The position numbers and the translations under genes are program-made. Under the pieces are notes generated by a model. It saw only the letters and a list, made by a program, of their open reading frames with translations. It was not told where the DNA came from and ran no database searches. Source: Novosphingobium sp. SG751A (GTDB lineage Bacteria; Pseudomonadota; Alphaproteobacteria; Sphingomonadales; Sphingomonadaceae). Taken from it: DNA of 64,000 nt. Below, in pieces: positions 49,850 to 58,245 of this stretch; the stretch's first letter is position 1, and the number at the start of each line of letters is the position of its first letter. The DNA lies in contig NZ_JABGCB010000014.1 of NCBI RefSeq assembly GCF_013149295.1, positions 1-64,000 on the forward strand. Direction: 5' to 3'.

Positions 49850-51573
49850 GGTGTGGGCGCCTCTTCATGGGTGGGCTGCTGCAACATCTGGCGCAGAGCG
49901 ATGACCGCCGTGTCGGGCTTGGTGTCGACGATCTGCTGGGCCAGGCCGACCTGGCGCTCGATCATGCGGGCGTCGATGGGCTGCGGCTCGGGGTCGCGGC
50001 TGCGCGGCGAAATGGCGGCAAGGCCGGGCGGGTCGGCGGCAGGGGCGGCCTCGGCTGCTGCCGCCTCTTCCTGCGCTGCGGCCTGCGCCTTGGCCTTGTC
50101 GGCCTTGGACAGCTTTTTGGCGGCAGGCTTGTCGCCCCGGATCGCCTTGATCAGCGGGCGCACACCCAGCAGCAGCACCATCAGTGTACCCAGCAGCATG
50201 GCCCCGTAATGCAGCGCGCGGGCAAACCACGGCGCTTCATAGAAAGGCGCAGGCGCGTTGGTGATGGGCTCGAAGCTGCGCACCACCACGGCCACCTGAT
50301 CGCCACGCGCCGGATCGGCACCCACGGCGGCCGAAACCAGCGACTTGATCTGGTCGATGTCGGTCTGCTTGGCCTTGGCCATCGCCTTGGAGGATAGCGC
50401 GACCGCCACTGACAGGCGCCGGATGCGGCCCGGCTCGCGGTTTGTCACGGCCACCTCGCGGCCCAGTTCGTAATTCTTGCTGGCGCTGGTTTCGCTGGCG
50501 GTGGGGCCTGGGCTGGCGGCGGATGTGGGCGTGCCTTGCGGCGCGCCGGGCGAAGGCTGGGTGACGGGCGGCGGCGTGTTCGACAGCGTGCCGGGTATGC
50601 CCGAGGCCTGCGGGGTGGCGGCCTGCTGGCTTTGCTGGCTCGTCTCGCTGCGCACGGCGCCCTGCTTGTCATAGGATTCGCGCGCGCTGGTCACCTGCTC
50701 CATATCCAGATCGATCTGGACCTCGCTGGTGAAATTGTCGTCGCCCAGCATCGGGGTCAGCAGCGCGGCAACCTGACCGTGCAGCTTGTCCTCCATGCGG
50801 GCCTGCATTTCCAGCCGGTCGCTGTCCGCGCCGCCGCGGTCGGTCAGCAGGCGGCCGCGTTGGTCGACCACCCGCACCGCATCGGGCGAAAGGCCGGGCA
50901 CCGAGCCCGCCACCAGATTGACCACGGCCTGAACCTGTTTGTCCGAAAGCTGGCGCCCATCGGCAAGGCGCAGCATGACTGAGGCCGAAGGGGCGATCTG
51001 ATCGCGCACGAAGACCGATTTCTCGCCCTCGGCAATGTGGACGCGCACCGACTGGACGCCTTCGATTTCCTTGAGAGAGAGCATCAGCTCATGTTCGCGC
51101 GCGGCGCGCAGGCGTTCGCCTTCCAGCGCGCGGCTGGCGCCCATCGGCAATTTATCGAGACTGTCATTGGCCGTATCGGGCATCGAGAGCGTCCCGCTCT
51201 GCGCCACGACCATGCGCGCCTTGTAGAGATTGCCTTCATCCACTGTCAGCGTGCCGGTGGCATTGTCGATCGCATAGGTGATCTTGGCCTTGTCGAGCTG
51301 TTCGGCGACATTGGCGCGTTCGCCATCGTCCAGATGCGAATAAAGCACACGCTGGGGCGGCTGGGCCAACATGCCCCAAGCCAACGCCCCCGCGCCCAGC
51401 AAGGAAACGCCGGCAAACCAAGGCAGCGCCTTTTTGACCGGCCCCTGACCCAGAAAAGCGCGTGCGCGCGCCATCGGCGGCCCGGCATCGGGCGCGGTCA
51501 GCGGGGTCAGGATGGAGCCCGGCGTCGTGGCGGGCAGCCCGCTCATTTCGGCGGCCGGAACAAGGTCAGCCAT
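49846..51573 (-). CDS. fliF: FliF MS-ring protein
   Basis: 575 residues. Two membrane segments lie near residues 50-70 and 445-465 (GAMLLGTLMVLLLGVRPLIKAI). Ring-building motifs: RVLYSHLDDGERANVAEQLDKAKITYAI, ARMVVAQSGTLSMP, RALEGERLRAAREHELMLSLKEIEGVQSVRVHIAEGEKSVFVRDQIAPSASVML. A Pro/Thr/Ser-rich linker interrupts the periplasmic part. It starts 4 bp after fliE. Confidence 0.96.
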   Translation of the reverse strand: MADLVPAAEMSGLPATTPGSILTPLTAPDAGPPMARARAFLGQGPVKKALPWFAGVSLLGAGALAWGMLAQPPQRVLYSHLDDGERANVAEQLDKAKITYAIDNATGTLTVDEGNLYKARMVVAQSGTLSMPDTANDSLDKLPMGASRALEGERLRAAREHELMLSLKEIEGVQSVRVHIAEGEKSVFVRDQIAPSASVMLRLADGRQLSDKQVQAVVNLVAGSVPGLSPDAVRVVDQRGRLLTDRGGADSDRLEMQARMEDKLHGQVAALLTPMLGDDNFTSEVQIDLDMEQVTSARESYDKQGAVRSETSQQSQQAATPQASGIPGTLSNTPPPVTQPSPGAPQGTPTSAASPGPTASETSASKNYELGREVAVTNREPGRIRRLSVAVALSSKAMAKAKQTDIDQIKSLVSAAVGADPARGDQVAVVVRSFEPITNAPAPFYEAPWFARALHYGAMLLGTLMVLLLGVRPLIKAIRGDKPAAKKLSKADKAKAQAAAQEEAAAAEAAPAADPPGLAAISPRSRDPEPQPIDARMIERQVGLAQQIVDTKPDTAVIALRQMLQQPTHEEAPTP

Positions 51574-51576
51574 TTA

Positions 51577-51963
51577 TCAGACCCCCATCTTCATGATGTC
51601 TTGATAGGCGGAGAGCAGCTTGTTGCGCACCTGAAGCGTGGCCTCGAAACCCACAGAGGCTTCCTGCCGGGCCAGCATCACCTTGGCGACATCCTGCGTC
51701 TGGCCGGTTTCATAGGCCGTGGTCAGCTGGTCGGCGCGCTGCTGGGTGGCGTTCACCGATTGCATCGCTTCGTTCAGCCTGTCGGTGAAATGGCCCTGAC
51801 TCGATGCGTTTGCGCCGACAGACTGGGTCTGAGGCGAGTGGATCTGTTGCAGGATTTGTGATTTTTCGATGATCTGGGCGCGCAACTGCATGATTTCGCG
51901 CAGGCCCGATGCCCCGCCCCATGCGCTGCCGCTTGCTCCACCGATGCCCCCGATGCTGCTCAT
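51577..51963 (-). CDS. fliE: FliE hook-basal body protein
   Basis: 128 residues. C-terminal FliE pattern GHFTDRLNEAMQSVNATQQRADQLTTAYETGQTQDVAKVMLARQEASVGFEATLQVRNKLLSAYQDIMKMGV after a Gly/Ser-rich N-terminus. It links the MS ring to the rod. The ATG overlaps the stop of the regulator gene (ATGA), joining the activator and structural genes in one transcript. Confidence 0.95.
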   Translation of the reverse strand: MSSIGGIGGASGSAWGGASGLREIMQLRAQIIEKSQILQQIHSPQTQSVGANASSQGHFTDRLNEAMQSVNATQQRADQLTTAYETGQTQDVAKVMLARQEASVGFEATLQVRNKLLSAYQDIMKMGV

Positions 51964-53309
51964 CTGCGGCCTCCACCCACGGCGGCCACCGGCATCCCGG
52001 CTTCACGCAGAGAGGCGAGCCGGTAGCGCAGCGTGCGTTCGGAAATGCCCAGCTGGCGTGCCGCAGCGATCCGGCTGCCGCCACAGGCCGCCAATGTTTC
52101 AAGGATTGCCTTGGCCTCGCTCACCTGCACAATGCTGGCCAGTTTGCGCCCGGTGGCGGCGGCCGGTTCGGGCATTTCAAGAGGGGGCATCGCCGGGGCA
52201 GGGACCGGCTCGCTTGCCGCCACCGGTTCTTCAACCAGCTTGGCCACGCAATCGAAGCGGATATGTTCGGGGCGGATTTCGGCGCTGGGCGAACCGCCCA
52301 GCCCTTCGGCCAGCAGCAGCGCGCGGCGGATGACATTTTCCAGCTCGCGCACATTGCCCGGCCAGCCATGGGTGCGCAGCAGGCTGATCGCCTCGGCGCT
52401 GATCCATGGCACGGCGCGATGCGCGGGCGTGTGGCGCTGGGCGAGGGCAAAGGCCAGCGGAGCGATGTCCTCCAGCCTTTCACGCAGCGGTTTGAGCGCC
52501 AGAGGAAAGACATTGAGGCGATAGAACAGATCGGCGCGAAACCGGCCCTGCGCCACTTCGGTGGGCAGATCGCGGTTGGCCGCGGCAATAATGCGCACAT
52601 CGAAACGCACCGGCTGGGTCGCGCCGATGGGCACAACTTCGCCTTCCTGAAGCGCGCGCAGCAATTTGGCCTGAAGCGCCAGCGGCATTTCGGCAATCTC
52701 GTCGAGCAGCAGCGTGCCGCCGTCGGCCGCGCGGAAGAAACCCTCGTTGGTGCTGGTCGCCCCGGTGAAAGCGCCCTTGGTATGGCCGAACAACAGGGCT
52801 TCGAGCATGGCCTCGGGCATGGCGGCGCAATTGACCGCGATGAAGGGGCCGTTCTTGCGCGGGCTGCTGTCGTGAATGAAGCGGCTGAGCACTTCCTTGC
52901 CCGTGCCGGTGGGGCCGCCGATCAGGACGGGAATGTCGCTCATCGCCAGACGCTCGGCCAGCGCGAGAACCGAAAGCGAGTCCGGATCGGCCGCGACCGG
53001 ACCTCCCAAAGTGGCACAAGAGATTAACGCGGCCAACGCATCTTCACTTGCCGGATCGGCATAGTTGAGCGCGAAACGCGGTTTGCGCCCGCCGCGCGGA
53101 ACCGGCAGCCGGTCGAGCCGGTTGGTCCGGCCGTGAAACAGCAGGATTGTGGTGCGATCGTCGCCATGCACGCAGGCTTTGCCATCGGCCTCGCCCTCGA
53201 TCAGGCGCAGCTTGCAGGTGCTGCCCATCGTGGCGATGACCGCCCCGGCACGCTGAACCAGCGGGGCGTGCCGCTGTGCCGTGCTGTTGGTGACGTCGAT
53301 ATAGTCCAT
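51960..53309 (-). CDS. flbD: FlbD/FleQ-like sigma-54-dependent activator
   Basis: 449 residues. Residues 1-110 form an N-terminal domain that is not a recognisable receiver. The AAA+ domain (about 115-335) has Walker A GPTGTGKE, the sigma-54-contacting GAFTGA in GHTKGAFTGATS, Walker B GGTLLLDEIAEMP and an R-finger region VRELENVIRRALLL. The C-terminus has a Fis-type HTH (SRIAAARQLGISERTLRYRLASLREAG). It would activate RpoN-dependent flagellar genes. It is first in the fliE-S run and divergent from flagellin. Confidence 0.92.
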   Translation of the reverse strand: MDYIDVTNSTAQRHAPLVQRAGAVIATMGSTCKLRLIEGEADGKACVHGDDRTTILLFHGRTNRLDRLPVPRGGRKPRFALNYADPASEDALAALISCATLGGPVAADPDSLSVLALAERLAMSDIPVLIGGPTGTGKEVLSRFIHDSSPRKNGPFIAVNCAAMPEAMLEALLFGHTKGAFTGATSTNEGFFRAADGGTLLLDEIAEMPLALQAKLLRALQEGEVVPIGATQPVRFDVRIIAAANRDLPTEVAQGRFRADLFYRLNVFPLALKPLRERLEDIAPLAFALAQRHTPAHRAVPWISAEAISLLRTHGWPGNVRELENVIRRALLLAEGLGGSPSAEIRPEHIRFDCVAKLVEEPVAASEPVPAPAMPPLEMPEPAAATGRKLASIVQVSEAKAILETLAACGGSRIAAARQLGISERTLRYRLASLREAGMPVAAVGGGRR

Positions 53310-53714
53310 TTTTTCCCAGTCCCGGATTTGACCATTCCCGAGGCTGTTTTTGCCATCGCAACGTCAACATCCGGCGTTATTTAAGTCCTCGTAACAATCC
53401 CTATTTTGCCGGATTCACCGCCCCGTTTTGCGGCCACTACGGGCTGCTTGCCCAACAAGGGGCGGAAAAAATTATTTCGGGGACTTAAAAACCGCGGGCG
53501 CCGACCGTCACATGCGGGTCGTGCGGGGTTTGATTCGTTACCGCGAGCGGGTCTGTACGAATCACCTGTTTGGCTAAATCGGGTTTGGTGGCCCCCGCGC
53601 ACAAATTTTCGCAAAGGGCTTAAATTGGCGCTGCCCCAACCGCTCTAGTGGCTGGCAGCCAGTACCGGATGGACCGGCGGGCTGGCAACCTTCGGGACAA
53701 ATCGGGAGTGAACC
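53310..53714. promoter_or_regulatory. divergent regulatory region, flbD-like / fliC
   Basis: 405 bp between divergent starts. The word GG(A/G)CTTAA occurs three times: 53380-53388 (minus orientation), 53479-53489 and 53615-53624. A hairpin CCGCCCC (53418-53424)/GGGGCGG (53459-53465), with an inner GGGC/GCCC, is followed by an A-run. No sequence with GG-N10-GC spacing of a sigma-54 promoter could be found before fliC. The fliC ribosome site is GGGAG, six bases from the ATG. Confidence 0.45.
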
Positions 53715-54545
53715 ATGACTGTCATTAACACCAACGTTAACGCCCTCCAGGCGACCAATGCTTCGAACACCGCCGCCAACATGACCGCCAAGGCGATGAC
53801 CCGCCTGTCGACCGGCACGCGCATCAACTCGGCCGCCGACGACGCGGCAGGTCTGGCGATTTCGACCTCGATGACCAGCCAGATCAACGGTATGAATCAG
53901 GGCATCAAGAACGCCAACGACGGCATCTCGCTGGCTCAGACGGCGCAAGGGTCGCTGACCGAAGTGACCAACATGATGCAGCGCGTTCGTGAACTGTCGG
54001 TTCAGTCGGCCTCGGGCACCTATCAGGACACCGACCGCGAGGACATGCAGCAGGAAGTCGACTCGCTCAAGACCCAGATCGGCTCGATCCTGTCGGACAC
54101 CAAGTTCAACGGCAACGCGCTGTTCAACACCGCCGGCGCCGGTTCGGCCTCGACCACGACCTTCTCGATCCAGGCCGGCGCGAACAGCTCGGACACGATC
54201 ACGCTGACCTCGAACGGCATCGACTGGGACGCCCAGACCGCCAACATCGACGTTTCGAGCAGCGGTTCGGCCTCGGCCACCATCGACACGATGGACACGC
54301 TGATCCGTCAGGTTTCGACCGCGGCCGCCGGTTTCGGCGCCGGTCAGAGCCAGCTTCAGTCGGCGGTCAACAACCTGACCAACAACTCGACCAACCTCTC
54401 GGCCGCCCGCAGCCGCATTCAGGACACCGACTATTCGGCTGAATCGACCGCGATGGCCAAGGCCCAGATCCTGAGCCAAGCATCGACCGCCATGATCGCT
54501 CAGGCCAACCAGAGCCAGCAGAATGTCCTCTCGCTGCTCAAGTAA
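53715..54545 (+). CDS. fliC: flagellin
   Basis: 276 residues, a short flagellin lacking large D2/D3 domains. The D0/D1 N-terminus reads VINTNVNALQATNASNTAANMTAKAMTRLSTGTRINSAADDAAGLAIS and the C-terminus LSAARSRIQDTDYSAESTAMAKAQILSQASTAMIAQANQSQQNVLSLLK. The surface-exposed middle is rich in Ser/Thr and could be glycosylated. It forms the filament. It has its own promoter and terminator, and the minus-strand HAD gene converges on it. Confidence 0.97.
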   Translation: MTVINTNVNALQATNASNTAANMTAKAMTRLSTGTRINSAADDAAGLAISTSMTSQINGMNQGIKNANDGISLAQTAQGSLTEVTNMMQRVRELSVQSASGTYQDTDREDMQQEVDSLKTQIGSILSDTKFNGNALFNTAGAGSASTTTFSIQAGANSSDTITLTSNGIDWDAQTANIDVSSSGSASATIDTMDTLIRQVSTAAAGFGAGQSQLQSAVNNLTNNSTNLSAARSRIQDTDYSAESTAMAKAQILSQASTAMIAQANQSQQNVLSLLK

Positions 54546-54573
54546 GCCGCGATCCGGATAATTTCCGGACAGG

Positions 54574-54609
54574 CCCGGTGCTTCCCCGCAAGGGAAGCGC
54601 CGGGTTTTT
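54574..54609 (+). terminator. fliC terminator
   Basis: CCCGGTGCTTCCC and GGGAAGCGCCGGG form a 13-bp stem (one G-T pair) with a 5-nt loop, followed by TTTTT, 28 bp after the flagellin stop. Confidence 0.92.
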
Positions 54610-54645
54610 CCGCGTTTCGCTTCCCGATTGCTGCCGGTCCATCAA

Positions 54646-54682
54646 GAAAAACGCCGCGTCCCGTTGGGGGCGCGGCGTTTTG
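54646..54682. terminator. bidirectional terminator between fliC and the HAD gene
   Basis: AAAACGCCGCG and CGCGGCGTTTT flank a short loop, with A- and T-runs on both sides. It ends the minus-strand flg-mot-HAD transcript and backs up the fliC terminator. Confidence 0.88.
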
Positions 54683-54705
54683 CATTGGCGATGGGCCCTC
54701 AGGGA

Positions 54706-57129
54706 TCAGGCTGCGCCTTCCTTCCATGTCACCGGGCGGAACACCACCAGCAACATCATCGGTGTATCATTGCGGCGCGGCGGCGGGTTGATCAGCGCAA
54801 AGCCGTGGGGCGATGTGCATTGCCACAGATTGCCCGAACGTGCCTCGATCCCTTCCAGCACCGGCGTCATCGCGATTTCGCGGCTGGCCGTGTCATGCGT
54901 GTTGTTCAGATGCTCATGCTGGGGCAGGGCGGTGATCGAATAGACTTCGACCCAATCGAAGAGCGCGCCAAACTGGATCGCGGCGGTATAGCGGCAGTCG
55001 CCGATCGGAATGCACAGGCTGTGATAGCCATTATGCGTGGGCAGCGCGTTAAAGCGGGTTTCGACCACTTCCTGCCCGTTGCTGTAGATCGTGGGGACAA
55101 GAAAGCCGCCCTCGGCGGTAAAGTCGCTGACATTGAGCATCATGCCGAAGCGACTGGAGGTCAGATAGGCAAGGCGGGTGGCCATGCCTTCTTCCGACAA
55201 TTCGGCGGGCAGAAACATGCGCCGCGCGCCCTTCAGATAGAACAGGCCCTGTTGACGCAGCCCCTTTTGGGCGTGGCCCTTGTGAAACAGCGCCACCGTT
55301 TCGGCGGTGCCCAGATTGACGTCATGCTCGAAATTTTCAAATACGCCCAGTTCATAGGGCATGGGCAAAAACATCAGCCGCATCAGCGCGGCGGCATTGG
55401 CGCGGCGCCAGTGATCGGCGTCCATGGCCGCATCGCGGTGGGCGCGCCGGCTGGCGGCGGGCTGGGTTTGGGCGAAAAACAGGCATCCTTGCTGGGCCGC
55501 CTCGCGGATCGCGCTTTGCGCCTGTTTGATGTCATTGGCCCGGCGGATCGGTGCGCCGCGTTCGGTATAATCGACCACCGAACCGGCGGTGTTGGTGCAG
55601 AATTGTTCAAACACCGCGACATTGTTGGCCATCGCGTTCAGCGCGTCATGGTCATAATGCCGGTCGTCGAAATAGCCTGCCTTGTCCAGCCCGCTGACTT
55701 CCACCTCGCGCAGCAGCAGATAGCGCCCCGCGACATGCACCCCCAGCGCCTCGGCCAGCACTGCATCGATCCGGTTCTGCACCGAGCCGTTATAGCCAAG
55801 ATCGACCAGCATCAGCGTATCGCCGGGCCGGGGGGCGGCGGCATGGCGGATATGGGCGATCATCCGGTCGGCCATGCGCCGCGCGGCCTTGTGGATGAAA
55901 CGGCGGATCTCGCGCCGGTCGAGCAGACCATAAAGCGCCTGCGTGCCCTTGGTCTTGTCCGCAATAGCGGCCAGTTTCTTCACCTCTGCCGGCGGGATCT
56001 GCAACTGGTGGGCGATCACGGCGGGATCGGTGCCCAACTGGTCCTCGACATAAGCGTCAATGGCCGCATCGGTGGTGAAGATCGCAGCGGTGGCGGTAAA
56101 GCGGCTGATTTCGACGGCATGGCCATCGCCGCTGCCGCGCGCCTGATGGACCAGCAGCGGCAGGTGGCCGTCGCGCATCAGGAACAGCGGGTGGACCCTG
56201 CCGCCGCGTCGGCTTCCGATCACCTCGGCCTCGGCGCAGAGCCAGCGGTCATAGCCGGTGAAGATCGGGCCCAGCACGGCATAGCCGAAATGCTGCGCCG
56301 TATCGGTCAATTGCGGGGTCCATTGGGCCAGCGCGGCGCGGTGGGGCTGGGGCGCGCCCAGCGTGTCTGATCCATCACTCAAGAGCGTGTCGAGGCAGGC
56401 CTCCAGCCGCAACTGGCGCTCGATCTCGGCGTGGAATTGCTTGAGATGGACCGCCTGCACGCCAAAGGGGGCCACGCCTTTGACGTCGGCGTTCAGATTG
56501 TCGCCAATATGCAGCACCGCCCCGGCATCGACGCCCAGTTCGGGCAGCACATGGCGATAAAGCCCGCGCGCCTTGGGCAGGCGCCAATGCGAGGAAACGA
56601 ACACGCGGTCGATCATGGCCGAGAGTTCCTCGCCCCCCGCCCGCGCGATCAGTTCGCGCAGCATCTCCTCGCTCAGATAGGTGTCCGACACGATCACCAC
56701 CTGCATGCCCCGCGCCTTGGCCCGGCGGATCAGCTCGACCGTGGAGGTAAAGGCATAACAATGGGTGGCCTCGGCATCCAGCTCGGCGCGGATCGCGGCC
56801 TGCCGCACCTCGGGCGAGGCGGCGGGCATCAGCCTGTCATAGATCTCGGCAATGGTGATATCTTCGCCCCGCGCCAGAATGCGGGCGGCGCGGCGGGCGG
56901 TTTCCTCGGCGCGGGCGCGCTGGGGGCCGGCCATGCCGGGCAGCACCTTGAACACATCGACCGGGCGATAGGTGTCGCGCCAGATCAGCGTGTCGAAGCA
57001 GTCCAGACTGAGCACCTGCGCCTGCGGAAAATCGTCCAGCACATCGGGCAATTCGTGGGGCAGGACTTCGCTGCGGGCAGGGTTGACCTGATCGGATGCC
57101 AGCGTGGCGTGGTCGAGTGGCGCAGACAT
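54706..57129 (-). CDS. large HAD-superfamily protein (COG5610-like) in the flagellar locus
   Basis: 807 residues. An N-terminal HAD domain (about 38-265) has motif I SLDCFDTLIW (Asp43), motif II VVIVSDTYLS, a Lys in LPKARGLYRHVLPELG and motif III GAVLHIGDNLNADVKG, resembling COG5610 HAD proteins. The C-terminal 500 residues are a second, larger region including PLFLMRDGHLPLLVHQARG and DTLMLVDLGYNGSVQNRIDAVL, which I cannot assign to a family. COG5610 proteins are usually near polysaccharide or glycosyltransferase genes; here it follows motB and faces flagellin, suggesting filament modification. The start at 57129 has GGAG seven bases upstream. Confidence 0.75.
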   Translation of the reverse strand: MSAPLDHATLASDQVNPARSEVLPHELPDVLDDFPQAQVLSLDCFDTLIWRDTYRPVDVFKVLPGMAGPQRARAEETARRAARILARGEDITIAEIYDRLMPAASPEVRQAAIRAELDAEATHCYAFTSTVELIRRAKARGMQVVIVSDTYLSEEMLRELIARAGGEELSAMIDRVFVSSHWRLPKARGLYRHVLPELGVDAGAVLHIGDNLNADVKGVAPFGVQAVHLKQFHAEIERQLRLEACLDTLLSDGSDTLGAPQPHRAALAQWTPQLTDTAQHFGYAVLGPIFTGYDRWLCAEAEVIGSRRGGRVHPLFLMRDGHLPLLVHQARGSGDGHAVEISRFTATAAIFTTDAAIDAYVEDQLGTDPAVIAHQLQIPPAEVKKLAAIADKTKGTQALYGLLDRREIRRFIHKAARRMADRMIAHIRHAAAPRPGDTLMLVDLGYNGSVQNRIDAVLAEALGVHVAGRYLLLREVEVSGLDKAGYFDDRHYDHDALNAMANNVAVFEQFCTNTAGSVVDYTERGAPIRRANDIKQAQSAIREAAQQGCLFFAQTQPAASRRAHRDAAMDADHWRRANAAALMRLMFLPMPYELGVFENFEHDVNLGTAETVALFHKGHAQKGLRQQGLFYLKGARRMFLPAELSEEGMATRLAYLTSSRFGMMLNVSDFTAEGGFLVPTIYSNGQEVVETRFNALPTHNGYHSLCIPIGDCRYTAAIQFGALFDWVEVYSITALPQHEHLNNTHDTASREIAMTPVLEGIEARSGNLWQCTSPHGFALINPPPRRNDTPMMLLVVFRPVTWKEGAA

Positions 57130-57256
57130 GACAAGGCTCCATAATTGGCGGAGCCGTGCCTTGGGCCGAATATAGCGCCAGACCTCGCCCCGTTCCTGTG
57201 TTGCCAAGAAGTAAATGGGCGAGGTGAAGGAGGTGTCGATGGGGCGCTATGTGGTC

Positions 57257-58102
57257 CTACTGATAATTGAGCAGGATCGACATGCGCCGGTTGCGCGCGT
57301 CATTGGGATTGTCGGCGATCAGCGGTTCGCGGTCGGCCACGCCCTCGATCCGGCGAAAGCGCGTCTCGCCCAACCCATCACGCATCAGCGCCTGCCGCGT
57401 CGCCTCGGCGCGCCCGGCCGACAGCGACCAGTTGTTGATCGTATCGGTGCGTTTCCATTTCAAACCATCGGTATGGCCGCGAATGGTGATCCCGCCTTCC
57501 TCATCCTTGAGCACCGAGCCGATGGCGTGGAGCAATTGCACCGCATCGGGGGTCAGGATCGTCGTACCCAATTGGAACATCGAGAAATCGGCGTCATCGA
57601 CCAGATCAAGCCGGATGCCTTCGGGCGTGGCCGTGACCTTCAACGTGCGCGCCAGCTTTTGCAGCTTTTCGGTGGCCGAGAGGCGCTGTTGCAGCTTTTG
57701 CGTGACCGAGGCGACCTTCTTGACCTTGCTGCCGCCTTCCTTGGGGCCGCCGGTGGTGTCGCGCGGGATGGTCATGGCGCGGGTGCCGGTCTGACCCTGA
57801 CGGTTGGGATAATCGTCGACATCGGTCAGCGAATTACCGTGCAGCAGCCCGTTTGAGCCCGCGCTGCCCTGTTTGGTCTTGACCAGCGTGGGGGTGAAAT
57901 AATCGGCGATGCCCTTGCGCTGTTTTTCCGTTGTCGCGCCCAGCAGCCACATCAGCAGAAAGAAGGCCATCATCGCCGTCACAAAATCGGCATAGGCCAC
58001 TTTCCACGCGCCGCCATGATGGCCGCCGGCCACAACGGTGATCTTCTTGACGATGATGGGGGCCGGGATTTCGTTTTTGCCGGGCTTTTTGGGCGGCGCC
58101 AT
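57257..58102 (-). CDS. motB: MotB stator protein
   Basis: 281 residues. A basic N-terminus precedes one membrane segment containing the proton-binding Asp39 in VAYADFVTAMMAFFLLMWLLG. A plug/linker follows and a C-terminal OmpA-like peptidoglycan-binding domain has ITIRGHTDGLKWKRTDTINNWSLSAGRAEATRQAL. It anchors the stator to the cell wall. The start at 58102 follows AAGGA. It is separated from motA by a long palindromic repeat. Confidence 0.96.
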   Translation of the reverse strand: MAPPKKPGKNEIPAPIIVKKITVVAGGHHGGAWKVAYADFVTAMMAFFLLMWLLGATTEKQRKGIADYFTPTLVKTKQGSAGSNGLLHGNSLTDVDDYPNRQGQTGTRAMTIPRDTTGGPKEGGSKVKKVASVTQKLQQRLSATEKLQKLARTLKVTATPEGIRLDLVDDADFSMFQLGTTILTPDAVQLLHAIGSVLKDEEGGITIRGHTDGLKWKRTDTINNWSLSAGRAEATRQALMRDGLGETRFRRIEGVADREPLIADNPNDARNRRMSILLNYQ

Positions 58103-58151
58103 GTCATGGATTCCTTGTCGGGTGCGCCTTGCCCATCCGGGCAAGGCTTAC

Positions 58152-58232
58152 GGCACCAGCCCTCTCCCCCGGCCCTGCCACCCAATAGCCTAACCCGATA
58201 GGGCAGCAGGGCCGGGGGAGAGGGCTGGTGCC
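58152..58232. repeat. long palindromic repeat element, copy 2 (between motA and motB)
   Basis: This starts with the same GGCACCAGCCCTCTCCCCCG as the copy at 19824 and ends with the matching inverted arm to 58232. The outer 26 bases of the arms pair; the inner parts and the loop differ from copy 1. On the motA-motB mRNA it would form a very stable hairpin between the two stator genes. Confidence 0.85.
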
Positions 58233-58245
58233 GGGCATGCTCAGC

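Noticed and set aside
53600..53714. Sigma-54 promoter for fliC
   Set aside because: TTGGCGC and CTGGCAAC were tested, but none has GG and GC separated by 10 bases as the -24/-12 element requires.
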